Below, piece after piece: positions 1-9,849 of a DNA stretch of 64,000 nucleotides. The number at the start of each line of letters is the position of its first letter. Position 1 is the first letter of the stretch. The notes under the pieces are model-generated. The model saw nothing but the letters and a program-made list of their open reading frames with translations, was not told the DNA's origin and did no database searches. The position numbers were made by a program, and so were the translations under genes. The stretch comes from Ctena decussata. Its lineage: Eukaryota > Mollusca > Bivalvia > Lucinida > Lucinidae. The DNA lies in NCBI GenBank assembly GCA_963989385.1, contig OZ022498.1:106723683-106787682 (forward strand), read 5' to 3'.

Positions 1-53
1 AGGTAATTAAACTAACTTATTTTCAATACTTTCTTGGGATCTTTCGCAATCAG

Positions 54-240
54 GCTGTTTGCTTGAGCATTTTATAATCGTATTTAGTCGTTTGTCATAT
101 TTTTCTTTGTGAAATAGACTCGGCAAACCAAGGACGAAAATTACTGCAAATATCAATGATTTTTTCCTACAACGGCTTTAGTGTCCCGGATTTTTTCCTA
201 CAGTGTCCCGGATTTTTTCCTACCACTAACACTGCATTTC
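54..240. repeat. Short CCGGATTTTTTCCTAC motifs, left member of a long-range inverted pair
   Basis: The motif GATTTTTTCCTAC occurs three times here (about 157-225), twice as GTCCCGGATTTTTTCCTAC. Its reverse complement, GTAGGAAAAAATCCGGGAC, appears at about 1952-1970, and related AAAAAATCATTGAC and AAAAAATCCGGGACC words occur at 2299-2335. The two clusters may be the ends of a ~2.2-kb element. No transposase is visible between them. Confidence 0.4.
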
Positions 241-545
241 AGAGTCTAAAACTAGCAGTATAGTAACAGCAATTAGATTTTTTTCAGTGTGGGAACTAAT
301 TTTACTTCACCAAATGAACATCAAAAGCATTTCTGTCATGTATGCCTTATCATGATGATGAAATCGAAAATATGGACCCTTTAGAAGCAAGGAATACGTA
401 AAAGACATAACAGCAGAAGTCTTTGTTTACTTGAGTCCTCTTTTCAAGTGCAGACTCAATAAACAGAGTCTGTTTTTTTTTTCATTCTTTCGGACCATTT
501 CTTGCTTCCAAAAACTCTAACATTTCAAATTTTATTTAACTTCAG
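241..545. other. Noncoding interval, nothing recognised
   Basis: AT-rich sequence with short homopolymer runs, including a T run near 471-482. A short direct/inverted pair around CAGACTCAATAAACAGAGTCTG (about 451-472) can form a small hairpin. No gene or known element is seen. Confidence 0.4.
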
Positions 546-559
546 AGGATGCTGGAGTT

Positions 560-915
560 GCTGTGCGGCGGCCGTTAAGTCTCCACGTACTCCATCATAG
601 TGCAGATTATATTATTTCTAGTACTTTCGAATCAATGATTTCATTTTTTCGAGTCACTCTGAAAATAGTGTAGCCCAGCTGCTGCTGGGGGGGGGGGGGG
701 GGGGCATGGCTGGGTTTGCACATTTTATTGATACTTCACTGAAACTGGTGTTAGGTACTGTGTGACGGCTTTTAATCGTGCCTAGGTATTCAGTCATAGT
801 GTAGATTTGTTTAAGTTCTGGTCCTTTGGAATCACATTTCATTTCGACTCATTTTAATAATACAGTAGCCGCTGCTAGGGGCATGGCCATAGTTGCACAT
901 TTCATGACTGGTCAT
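560..915. repeat. Two diverged direct copies of a dispersed ~190-bp repeat
   Basis: Segments at about 570-715 and 757-895 share the same order of words: CATAGTGTAGATT, CTTTCGAATCA or CTTTGGAATCA, GACTC, GTAG, GCTGCT, GGGGCATGG, TTTGCACATTTT. A third, reverse-complement copy of the first part (ATAATCTGCACTATG...GGAGAC...ACGGCCGCC) lies at about 26315-26380. A run of about 18 G's (688-705) interrupts the first copy. Confidence 0.5.
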
Positions 916-1044
916 GAACAGCCGCAGTTAAACCGAGTCTGCTATTTTCATTTCTTTGGTGTTTTCCTTGCTTTCAAAGGATCTGACTTTTCAGAACTTT
1001 TTTCTGTTCAAGTTTTGCAGTGAAGTATGCAAAACTGTAGAAGT

Positions 1045-1262
1045 ACTGGCTGGCTGGATGGATGACTTGCGATTTTACGTCCGTTTCAACAGTATTTCAG
1101 TCATATCAGGACGATAGGAGGGTGATAATAAAAGGCTGTGTGCAATGGAACCCCGTTTACGTTTGAAAAAATTCTCACCTCAAGTGGGGATCAAACCCGG
1201 GACCGCTAGATCAGCAAGCCAGCGTTTAACCGAGCACCGGTGCTTCAGCACCGGCTGGAAAT
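1045..1262 (-). mobile_element. tRNA-derived SINE
   Basis: Read on the minus strand, it starts with a tRNA-like head (CGGTGCTCGGTTAAACGC, then TCCCGGGTTTGATCCCC as a good B box). It continues to a body with ATATGACTGAAATACTGTTG and ACGGACGTAAAA and ends in a CATCC/CCAG simple tail. The same ATGAC...TTG...GGACGTTAA tail module is present in the SINEs at 6984-7262 and 22265-22522 and in a tail-only piece at 12030-12090. The tail module may therefore be shared between SINEs with different heads. Confidence 0.65.
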
Positions 1263-1372
1263 GTGAACAGCTTTCAGAATTATCAAGTCTAACATAAACT
1301 ACGCTATAGTGGAAACAGGTAGCTGTTGTACGCCAATGATAGTACAAATGGAAATATTGATGCTAAAATGGA

Positions 1373-1373
<1 letters not shown>

Positions 1374-1420
<47 letters not shown>
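1374..1420. repeat. (CA)n microsatellite
   Basis: A run of about 23 CA units starts in ATCACACAC and ends before GAGGAATGCAGG. A related CACACGCAGG/TACGCACGCAC stretch follows to about 1455. The cysteine/valine-rich translations across it are artefacts. Confidence 0.95.
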
Positions 1421-1422
<2 letters not shown>

Positions 1423-1489
1423 GAATGCAGGCACACACGCAGGTACGCACGCACAATTTTGTAGAAAACATGCAAATCTTCTATGCCGC

Positions 1490-1660
1490 CTAAGCGAGAA
1501 AAACACACTGGCCGCGGCGGAACTCGAATCTTCAACCTTCTCAGTACTACTGAGTAAAAAGTTAGGCAATGATCAGGACATCTCTGCCAGCTGAGCTATC
1601 CTGGCATTGGACGACAATGTGGCCGTGTCGTTCAGTTGGTAGACTTAGTACAGCAGTCTC
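1490..1660 (-). mobile_element. tRNA-like SINE fragment
   Basis: On the minus strand, CCAGGATAGCTCAGCTGGCAGAG (1587-1609) has an excellent tRNA A box (TAGCTCAGCTGG). It is followed about 55 bases later by AGATTCGAGTTC, a fair B box. The intervening anticodon arm does not form a clean cloverleaf, so this is a SINE head, not a working tRNA. A second A-box-like sequence on the plus strand (GTCGTTCAGTTGGTAGAC, 1626-1643) directly abuts it. Confidence 0.55.
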
Positions 1661-2384
1661 GCCTGCATTGGGAAGGCCACTAAATATTGTTTTAATCCCA
1701 CTAAGGTTACTCAGGTCTTTACTACATGATATTCCATTGTACATTTTTATATATGGAGCAACAGAATGGTCTGTATGTAATGAAAAGGCTGGTCCTTTAA
1801 TGACCAATAAGTATTTTGTCTTCCATTTATGCACCACAATAAAAGTTTGGGACATCCTTAAATCTTGCTATTCAATCTGTAAGCAATAAAGTATCATACT
1901 GGCTACTCATTTTGTAGTTTGCGTTGTCTTGTAGAAGCGAATCCGGGACTTGTAGGAAAAAATCCGGGACTTACGAAAAATTAAAATCAGCTGATAGACC
2001 CATTTATATAATTGTAAAATGTCAAAAAGTAATATAATATGTTTCCCAACACTGATTTATGATTAAAAAATAGCTTTTCCCTATGGTAAACTTCGAAGAC
2101 ATAGACATAGCAGACAGTTCACCGAGCTGTACCCTAAATGAAAATTTCCGGGTTTAATTTGTCTGTTGACAACGTTAAACTTTGTATTGTATCTAATCTG
2201 CTTAAGATCTACCAGGAATACGCTTATAAAAAACTAATGGTTTAATTGGCAAAAGTCACCATTTTGTCACGTCAGTTTTCTATTATGACGTCACGGAGAA
2301 AAAATCATTGACAATTTGGAAAAAATCCGGGACCATTGTCAGAAAAAATCGTTGACGATTGTCAGAAAAAATCACCGCCTACCG

Positions 2385-2535
2385 GGACTAAGCAACCACC
2401 CAGTGTAACTGACAACTGCCCTTCTTGAATCAGCGGAGGGAGAAACGAAAGTATGTAGCTGGACCGGGTATAAAACCCGGGACCTCTGGCTCTTGAGTAA
2501 GACGCGCTACCGACTGCGCTTCGCGGCTTAGCATT
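2385..2535 (-). mobile_element. tRNA-derived SINE fragment
   Basis: It shares CTTCTTGAATCAGCGG and GGAGAAACGAAAGTATGT with the SINEs at 6984 and 22265. On the minus strand it has the tRNA-like head AAGCGCAGTCGGTAGCGC and B-box region CCCGGGTTTTATACCC. The tail module is missing. The flanking AAAATCACCGCCTACCGGG belongs to another repeat. Confidence 0.65.
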
Positions 2536-2539
2536 TTTT

Positions 2540-2930
2540 TTCATTGATTTGCTTTGCTAGTAAAACAGTATAAATTAATCTATGAAATCATGCCAATCAG
2601 TAAAATTAATGCCTGCTTTTGCGGCATCAAATCTCAAGGTGCCGGTCATCAACAAAACTGCTTTGGCTTCTGGGGGCTGTGTCCCCAGACCCTGTTTAAT
2701 ATTATTAACAGCTTTATAGAGCTTTCTGCATCAAAATTCCGGGTGAGCATATACAGAAAAAATGCGGAAATATTAAATGGACCATTAATCTGTATAAATA
2801 ATAAACCTCAAAAATGAGAAAATGTTCCGATGATTGTCTGTCATAGATTTGGTCATTTGGACATATAACAGTAAATATGGTTGTTGTCATGTTAATGTAG
2901 GATTGAAGGGATAAGGGGGGAGGGGGGCTC
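2540..2930. other. Noncoding AT-rich interval
   Basis: No element could be assigned. GTGTCCCCAGACCCTG (about 2680) and the surrounding sequence resemble dispersed repeat debris. The open frame 2554-2817 lacks family features, splice context or repeat homology and is not supported as a gene. Confidence 0.4.
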
Positions 2931-2934
2931 ATTA

Positions 2935-3255
2935 GCTTTTTTGTCACATTTCTGTGGGGTTCGAAAAAAATTCTGGTGGAATTGGGGGCGGTGGGAGGGT
3001 CGTAAAAAAATTCCTGAATCATATGAAAATGTACCCGAACCCCCACCTGACATTAAATGACTCGTCCCTTATGTCCACAACAATGATGTGTACAAAGTTT
3101 GATAACGATCCATTGAAAAGTGTGGGAGGAGTTGTCTACACTAACTCTTTGCCCTATAATGTCACTAACAGACAGACAGACAGACAGACAGACGGACGGA
3201 CTGATGGATACATGTGGTTGCAAATCTTAATGCCCCCTGACTGTCGTCGCTGAAG
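2935..3255 (+). repeat. Terminal part of the ~180-bp tandem-repeat element (family A-like)
   Basis: CGATCCATTGAAAAGTGTGG, then GAGGAGTTGTCTACACTAACTC, then a (GACA)n/(GGAC)n tract (3171-3205), then CAAATCTTAATGCCCCCTGA. The same order ends the elements at 19243-19885 and 59787-60560. Only about one unit remains. The 99-residue open frame over it is repeat translation. Confidence 0.6.
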
Positions 3256-3329
3256 CATAAACTAGAAAATATGTTTATGAAACACTATGCCCCCAACCAT
3301 ATGCTTGCCTCGAAAGAAGGTTCATCCAA

Positions 3330-3906
3330 TAATACCTGTACCTTTGTACAATAGGCTTCAAAGCATAAGTCGAAAAGGGGGGCTTAACTCAGTCAAAAAT
3401 TTACGATTTTTTTCCGAAAGTTAATCAGGTCATCTACACTTTGGGCAATATCTTCCTCCAAAACCTCATGATCCTAGCATCAGGGGTTCTCGAGATAATT
3501 TGTTCACAAGGTTCCATAGGCTAACAATGCACTAAGTCTAAAGAAGGGCATTATTCGATCAAGAATTTACGATTTTTTTTTCGAAAGTTAATCAGGTCAT
3601 ATATTCCTAAGGCAGTATCTTCCTGCAAAATCCATGATCCTAGCATCAGGGGTTCTTGAGATATTTTGTTCACAAGGTTCCATAGGCCTACATTGTACTA
3701 AGTCGAAAAGGGGGCATAACTCGGTCATAAATATACGAATATTTTTCAAAAGTTAATCAGGTCATCTACACCTTGAGCATTGTCATCCTGCAAAACCACA
3801 TGATCTTAGCGTCAGGGGTTCTTGAGATATTTTGTTCACCAGATTCCACAGCCTAAGTCCAAAAAGGGGCACATGACCTGCGGATAAATAAAAAATACGG
3901 GTCTGT
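3330..3906 (+). repeat. ~185-bp tandem array (family D), left part, interrupted
   Basis: Three diverged units carry CACTAAGTCGAAAAGGGGCA, AAAGTTAATCAGGTCATCTA, CATGATCCTAGCATCAGG and GGTTCTTGAGATATTTTGTT. The unit breaks off after AATACGGGTCTGTTT. It resumes at about 7580 with TTTCCATACTGATCATGTG, as seen uninterrupted at 9190-9240. The ~3.7-kb family C element was therefore inserted into it. Confidence 0.8.
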
Positions 3907-4051
3907 TTTAGCTCACCTGAGCCAGCGGATCCGGGGGAGCTTATAGGATGGTAAGGCTCCGGCGTCCGTCGTCCGTCCGTCCGTCCACAATTTCAAACGA
4001 CTTCTCCTCTGAAACCGCTGGGCCAATTGTAACTTAATTTCATATAGAGCC

Positions 4052-5063
4052 TTCTTCTTCTTCTTCTTCCATTAAAGTTCATCCCTCGGAAACCCGGGTA
4101 TTTTCGAACTTGTACTGTACATGTGTCGTCCGAGACAGAATTATGGTGCAGGTTAAAAAGAAAAACAGTCTATTTACAGGTTAAAAACGACTCTGTTGTT
4201 TACATGGTGGACTTCTGGAGCAGCAGCTTGTAGGTCTCTAAGTTAGGTGCTGAGACAACCTGCTGTGGTAGTTGGTTCCAAATCCTTATGGTGCTCGGGA
4301 AGAAGGAATGCATGTGGGCATTCACGGACGACTGTGGTACGAGGAATTTCATGCTGTGACCTCTTGTAGTACCGACCGTGGCAGGAATCAAGAATGGCGT
4401 CGATGGAACACAAACCAGGCCATACACAATTCTGTAGAACATTGTAGCCTTGGCGTGTTGTCTCCGTTCTTGAAGCGTATCCCAACCCAGTTCATTTAGC
4501 ATGGTAGTAACGCTGCTTTTCCTGTCATAGTCTCCCTTAACAAAGCGGGCCGCACGTCGTTGGACCATTTCAAGCTTGTTGATACTAGTGTTCGTATAGG
4601 GGTCCCAGACACATGACGCGTACTCCATCAGTGGACGAACCAGGCTCTTGTAGCACTGATCCTTTACCCGTGGTGGACAGTCCCGGATGTTGCGTCTTAG
4701 AAAGTTGAGGCTGTTTGTTGCTTTTTTCACTGTGTTGTCAACATGTTGGTTCCAGGACAGATCTAAACTGATTGTAGCACCGAGGTATTTGGCTTGTTTG
4801 ACTGTCTGCAGATGCTGATCGTGGACACTGTAGTTGCGGATGATAGGATTCCTCTTGTTGGTAATCCGTAGTACCTCGCATTTGTCTGCGTTGAACTGCA
4901 TCTGCCACTTGTGCTCCCATCGTTCCAGTTTGCGCAGATCCTCCTGGAGTATGGACTGGTCTTCTTCAGTACGGATAATTCTGTATAGTAGGGAGTCGTC
5001 AGCAAAGAGTCGCACGATTGAATCAATACCCTCTGGCATGTCATTGATGTAGACCAGGAAGAG
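4052..5063 (-). mobile_element. 5'-truncated non-LTR retrotransposon (LINE) with target-site duplication
   Basis: The insertion lies between two copies of TAGAGCC (4045-4051 and 5064-5070) within a family C unit. The (GAA)n run at its minus-strand 3' end (4052-4069) is the tail expected of target-primed reverse transcription. About 130 bp of 3' UTR separates the tail from the ORF stop at 4200. The host unit continues normally on both sides, which fixes the borders. Confidence 0.85.
4200..5063 (-). pseudogene. LINE reverse transcriptase, C-terminal fragment
   Basis: About 288 codons are open. The sequence starts LFLVYINDMPEGID and contains RLFADDSLLYR, the FADD catalytic motif. Next comes DLRKLERWEHKWQMQFNADK and KAKYLGATISLDLSWNQH (read QAKYLGA), then the typical thumb and C-terminal region with RRNIRDCPP, YKSLVRPLMEYAS and RRAARFV. 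This layout fits Jockey/CR1-type LINE ORF2. The N-terminal endonuclease and the first RT motifs are absent. The open frame continues upstream to 5183, but those ~40 residues are read from the flanking family C repeat, as the same residues recur at 5462-5647. The fragment cannot transpose. Confidence 0.9.
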
Positions 5064-6983
5064 TAGAGCCTCCTGGGACCTTAGGAACGAAAAGTTGTTC
5101 AAACGGTCCTGGTCACATGACCAACATGGCCGCCACGCCCATATATGGTAAAAACCTTTAAAAATCTTCTTCTCCAGAACCAATAGGCCGATGGCCTTGA
5201 AACTTGGTATGTAGCATTGGCTACGCGAGTACTACCCAGATTGTTCAAATTATGACCTTGGGTTGACCTTGACCTTTTTTACGGCAAGGTCAAATTTGCT
5301 TCCTTTTGCTTTTATATGGCAAAATGCTAGAACATAAGATATCTTGGAAACTGTTGCAGATTTTGGGCTAAAAACCAGTATCTACAGTCATCTTAATGAG
5401 TACGTGAAGATTTATGACTTTAAGAGGTCAAGGTCATTCTTTGACCTTTGACCCAGAACTCTCATATTTTGACAATTTCGAACAATCTCCTCAACAGCCA
5501 CTGAGCCAATTGAAACCAAATTTCATATAGAGCCTCCAGGGGTTGAGGGAACAAAAATTTATTCATACTGTCCAGGTCACATGACCAACATGGCGGCCAC
5601 GCCCATATATGGTAAAAACCTTTAAGAATCTTCTTCTCCAGAACCAATTGAACGATGGCCTTGAAACTTGGTATGTAGCATTGGGTACTCGAGAACTACC
5701 AAGATTGTTCAAATTATGACCTTGGGTTGACCTTGACCATTTTACTGCAAGGTCAAATATGGGAAACTGCTAGAACATATGATTTCATGGAAAGTTTTGA
5801 AGAGTAAGGCCTAAAATTGGTAAATGCAGTTGAGTACATGAAGATTTATGAGTGTAAGAGGTCAAGGTCATTCTTTGACCTTTGACCCAGAACTCTCATA
5901 TTTTGACATTTTCAAACAGTCTTCTCCAAAGCCACTGGGCCAATCGTAACCAAATTTCATATAGAGCCTCCAGGGGTTGAGGGAATGAAATTTTGTTCAA
6001 AAGGTTCAGGTCACATGACCGACATGGCCGCCACGCCCATATATGATAAAAACTTTTAAAAATCTTCTTCTCCAGAACTAGGTGACCGATGGCCTTGAAA
6101 CTTGGTATGAAGCATTGGGTATTCCATTCCTATCAAGAGTGTTCAAAATGATAACCTTGGGTTGACATTGACCATTTTATGGGAAGTCAAATAAGAGAAA
6201 ATGCTAGAACATAAGATTTCATGGAAAGTTTTGAAGATTTAGGCCTAAAAATTGGAAAATGCAGTCATCTTAATGAGTACATCAAGATTCATAAGTACAA
6301 GAGGTCAAGGTCATTCTTTGACCTTTGACCCTGAATTCTCATAGTTTGATAATTTCAAACTTCTTTTTAAAAGACAATTATAACCAAATATCATAAAGAG
6401 CCTTCAGGGGTTGAGGATACGAAATTCTTCAAATGGTCTGGGTCACATGACCAACATGGCCGCCATGACCATATATAATAAAAACCTTTAGAAATCTTCT
6501 TTTCCAGAACCAGTTGACCGATGGCCTTGAAACTTGGTATGTAGCATTGGGTACTCCAGTATTATCAAGACTGTTCAAATTATGACCTTTGCTTGACCTT
6601 GACCTTTTTATGGCAAGGTCAAATATGGCAAAATGCTACAACATAAGCTTTCATGGGAATTTTTGAAGATTTTGGCCTAAAAATTGGTATATACAGTCAT
6701 CTTAATGAGGTCATGAAGAATTATGAGTACAAGATGTCAAGGTCATTCTTTGACCTTTGACCCAGATCTCTTATATTTTGACATTTTCAAACATTTTCTC
6801 AAAAGCCAAAGGGCCAATTGTAGTCACATTTCATAAAGAGCCTCCAGGGGTTGAGGGAACAAAAATGTGTTCAAATGGTCCAGGTCACATGACCAACATG
6901 GCCGACATACCCATTTATGGTATAAACATTTAGTATTTTTCTTCTCCAGAACCAATATGCCTATGGCCTTGAAACTTGGTAAG

Positions 6984-7262
6984 TAGCATGGTTGGCTGGT
7001 TGATTTGATGCTTAACGTCCACGGTAAACAACTAAGGTCATGTCGGGACGGTCAGTTAACCTAACCACACTATTCCTGGGCAGGCTTAGACCTTCTAAGC
7101 GGTTAACCAGTACTAAGTGCACATACTTTCGCCAGTAACTGACAACTACCCTTCTTGAATCAGCGGAAGGAGAAACGAAAGTATGTGGCCAGACTGGGAT
7201 TCGAACCCAGGACCTCTGACTTACGAGTCAGGTGCCCTACCGATTGCGCTACCCGGCCCAAG
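6984..7262 (-). mobile_element. tRNA-derived SINE, near full length
   Basis: The minus strand starts with a tRNA-like head: GGGCCGGGTAGCGCAATCGG, an anticodon-like arm CTGACTCGTAAGTCAG, and B box GGTTCGAATCC. Next come the shared middle (ACTTTCGTTTCTCCTTCCGC, GAAGGGTAGTTGTCAG) and the tail GACATGACCTTAGTTGTTTACC with GGACGTTAAGC. It interrupts the family C unit ACTTGGTA|AGTAGCATGG. The near copy at 22265-22522 shares the full layout. Confidence 0.85.
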
Positions 7263-7582
7263 TAGCATGGAGTACTAGAGTACTTCCAAGACTGTTCAAA
7301 TGATGACCTTGGGTTCACCTTGACCTTTTTTGCAGCATGGTCAAATATGGGAAAATGCTAGAACATAAGATTTCATGGAAAGTTTTGAAGATTTGGTCTA
7401 AAAATGGTATATATAGTTGTCTTAATGCGTATTAGCACATGAAGATTTATGAGTACAAGAGGTCATGGTCAGTCTTTGACTTTTGACCCTAGACTCATAT
7501 TTTGACAATTTCAGACATAAGAAAAAGCCACTTTGCCAATTGCTCAGGTGAGCGGATCAGGGCCTCATGGCCCTCTTGTTTT

Positions 7583-7634
7583 TCCATACTGATCATGTGT
7601 ATAAAGTTTCAAGTTCCTAGATATTACTGTTCAG
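7583..7634 (+). repeat. Family D unit resumed after the family C insertion
   Basis: CCATACTGATCATGTG, then ATAAAGTTTCAAGTTCCTAG and TATTACTGTTC, continue the ~185-bp unit broken at 3906. The same junction is intact at 9220-9275. After ACTGTTC the unit is broken again until about 8782. Confidence 0.75.
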
Positions 7635-8781
7635 ACAAACTTTCCCTATTACCTTTGGTAAATAGTCAATATGTCAGAAACCAACCAAACTAGGACGGTA
7701 ACCAGTTGCCGATTATGCGCAGTATGCGATCTCGCCACGTGAGTTGCTAAGGAAGCGTATATAGGCTACATTCGCCCAAAACGATTTCGACCGAGAGTAT
7801 TGACTTTAATGTCAATCTCTGTGCAATTTGAGTTTTTTTTATTGGCCTAGGATAACCAAACCCATTTCCTAGTCAGATATGACATTAATCCAGTTTCCCC
7901 TTTGTTACCATAGTTTAATGGGGTATGAACAACGAAAAAGGACAGCAAAATTACATATTATAAGTGTCATGTTTACTGTCAGATCCTTACTACACCGCTT
8001 TGTTATTTATATGTATGTGAAAGTTTTCTGTAAACCAAAGAATACAGCGATTTAAATGACAAAACCTGCCGCCGTTAACTTAAATGTTATCAGCATGATC
8101 AACAGACTTTGAGATGGTAAATCCATGATAGAAAGTTTAATTCGTCATATCGATAACTAGTGCCCTACGGGCATTTGTGCATTTGTCCTTTTATATAGAT
8201 TCATGAATATCAAAACTAGGACAGATAAAGCAGCTAAATACCATTTATTTATTTATGGCATGCTTTTCTCACGTCACAATAAATAAGACAATTTAAATAT
8301 TTTTTATCACAAAGCTAACAGGTTGAAATTTAAATATCACAGTGGAAGCGCGTGGCAGTTTAGCCCCTGCTGTGACTTCCGAGCTAATGTTTACCTTTAA
8401 AACTAGTATGTTTACCATAGCAACAATATATTTCTATATTGTATATTCATCGGAGAAATAGGGGAAAATATTTGTGAACCAGGGAAAATTCGGAAAAGTC
8501 TTATTTTTTCATTAAACCAAGTAGATGTTGTTTTGTGGATAATGAAGCAGACAGATATAAAGTTGCATTTTAAGGTAAACGTTTACCAAAAATGTATCTT
8601 TTCTTTGTTTAAAATGTAATATATTATGTACGCGAAAGGTATTTGGCTAATGCGCACATGTAGATAATGTCTAAGATTTTTAGGATGCAATGCGCATACA
8701 CTACTCGCAAACTGTCAAGGGAGGCAACACGAGCTGATTGCGCAACAAAATGGCGGATCTAAATTACCCAAGGAAGTTTGT
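7635..8781. mobile_element. Possible 1.15-kb DNA insertion inside family D
   Basis: In the uninterrupted array (9250-9285) ACTGTTCTTGAC leads straight into GTATGTATGGGTACCTTTG. Here the two halves are 1.15 kb apart. The insert begins ACAAACTTTCC (7635) and ends GGAAGTTTGT (to 8781), an imperfect inverted pair. The inside is AT-rich with no convincing protein. Near its right end is AAAATGGCGGATC (8747-8759), a YY1-like motif. The inserted status is an inference from the host repeat. Confidence 0.45.
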
Positions 8782-9845
8782 ATGTGCGGTATGTAAGGGT
8801 ACCTTTGTACTATAGGCTTCAATGCACTAAGTCGAAAAAGGGGCATAACTCGGTCAAAAATTTATATTCATTTTTTCAAAAGTTAATCAGGTCATCTACA
8901 CCTTAGACAGTAGTTTCCTGCAAAAAATCATGCTCCTAGCATCAGGGGTTCTTGAGATATTTTGTTCACAAGGTTCCATAAGCTTACAATGCACTAAGTC
9001 AAAAGAAGGGCACAACTCGGTCAAAAATACACGATTTTTTTTCAAAAGTTAATCTACACCTTAAGCATTGTCATCCTGCAAAACCTCATGATCCTAGCAT
9101 CAGGGGTACTTGAGATATTTTGTTAACAAGGTTCCACAGGCTAAGCCGAAAAAGGGGCATAGCTCTGGAAATACATGACTGGCGGAAAAATAAATAAATA
9201 CGGGTCTGCTTAATTTTTTTCCATACTGATGATGTATATAAAGTTTCAAGTTGCTAGCTCTTACTGTTCTTGACTGTATGTATGGGTACCTTTGTATCAT
9301 AGGCTTCAATGCACTAAGTCCAAAAAGGTGCATTACTCGGTCAAAAATTTATGATTTTGTTTTAAAAAGTTAATCAGGTCATATACACCTTTAGCAGTAG
9401 TTTCCTGCAAAAAATCATGCTCCTAGCATCAGGGGTTCTTGAGATATTTTGGTCACAAGGTTCCATAGGCTTACAATGCACTAAGTCGAAAAGGGGAATA
9501 ACTCGGTCAAAAATTCACGATTATTTTTTCAAAAGTTAATCAGGTCACCTACATCTTGGGCACTGTCATCCTGCAAAACCGCATGATCCTAGCATCAGGG
9601 GTTCTTGAGATATTTTGTTCATAGTGTTCCACAGGCTAAGTCGAAAAAGGGGCATAACTCTGGAAATATGTGACCCGCGGAAAAAGAAAAAAACAAGTGT
9701 TCCCTTATTTTTCATACCAATCATGTGTATAAAGTTTCAAGTTCCTAGCTCTTACGGTTCTTGACTTATAGATAGCGGACAGACGGACGGACAGACGGAC
9801 AGGCCCAAATCAATATGCCCCCACAACTTCTCCGAAGGGCATAAA
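8782..9845 (+). repeat. ~185-bp tandem array (family D), two runs, with (GGAC)n end
   Basis: Units restart at 8800 (GGTACCTTTGTACTATAGGC) and again at 9288. They carry CACTAAGTCGAAAAAGGGGC, TCATGATCCTAGCATCAGG and TTCTTGAGATATTTTG. The array ends with (GACGGACA)n at 9776-9800, then CAATATGCCCCC and CTCCGAAGGGCATAAA. GGGGCATA...TATGCCCC-type ends with a GGAC tract are common to several arrays in this window. No protein is encoded. Confidence 0.85.
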
Positions 9846-9849
9846 AAGA

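Larger units (their letters stand above)
3907..7582 (+). repeat. ~440-bp tandem-repeat element (family C) with palindromic ends
   Basis: The element begins with GCTCACCTGAGC (3911-3922) and ends with GCTCAGGTGAGC (7542-7553) plus GGGCCTCATGGCCCTCTTG. A (CCGT)n tract follows the left end. Inside are about six units of ~432-464 bp marked by ACATGACCAACATGGCCGCC (CATGGC at 5125, 5589, 6023, 6455, 6897). Most units also contain AGGTCAAGGTCA and TGACCTTTGACCC. A LINE (4052-5063) and a SINE (6984-7262) have inserted into it. No protein is encoded; the open frame at 5462-5647 is the same unit translated. Confidence 0.85.

Noticed and set aside
1299..1569. Cys/Val-rich proteins on the minus strand
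   Set aside because: They are translations of the (CA)n microsatellite and of a SINE.
5064..5183. N-terminal extension of the LINE reverse transcriptase ORF
   Set aside because: These residues are read from the satellite unit flanking the insertion; the same residues appear at 5462-5647 with no LINE attached.
7190..7262. tRNA gene (Thr-like CGT anticodon)
   Set aside because: The head is tRNA-like but the anticodon arm has the wrong loop size, and the sequence continues into a SINE body found again at 22265.
8751..8790. First coding exon starting ATGGCGGATC with GTATGT donor
   Set aside because: The GTATGTAAGGGTACC is the start of a family D unit, so the donor-like site is part of a repeat; no other coding evidence.
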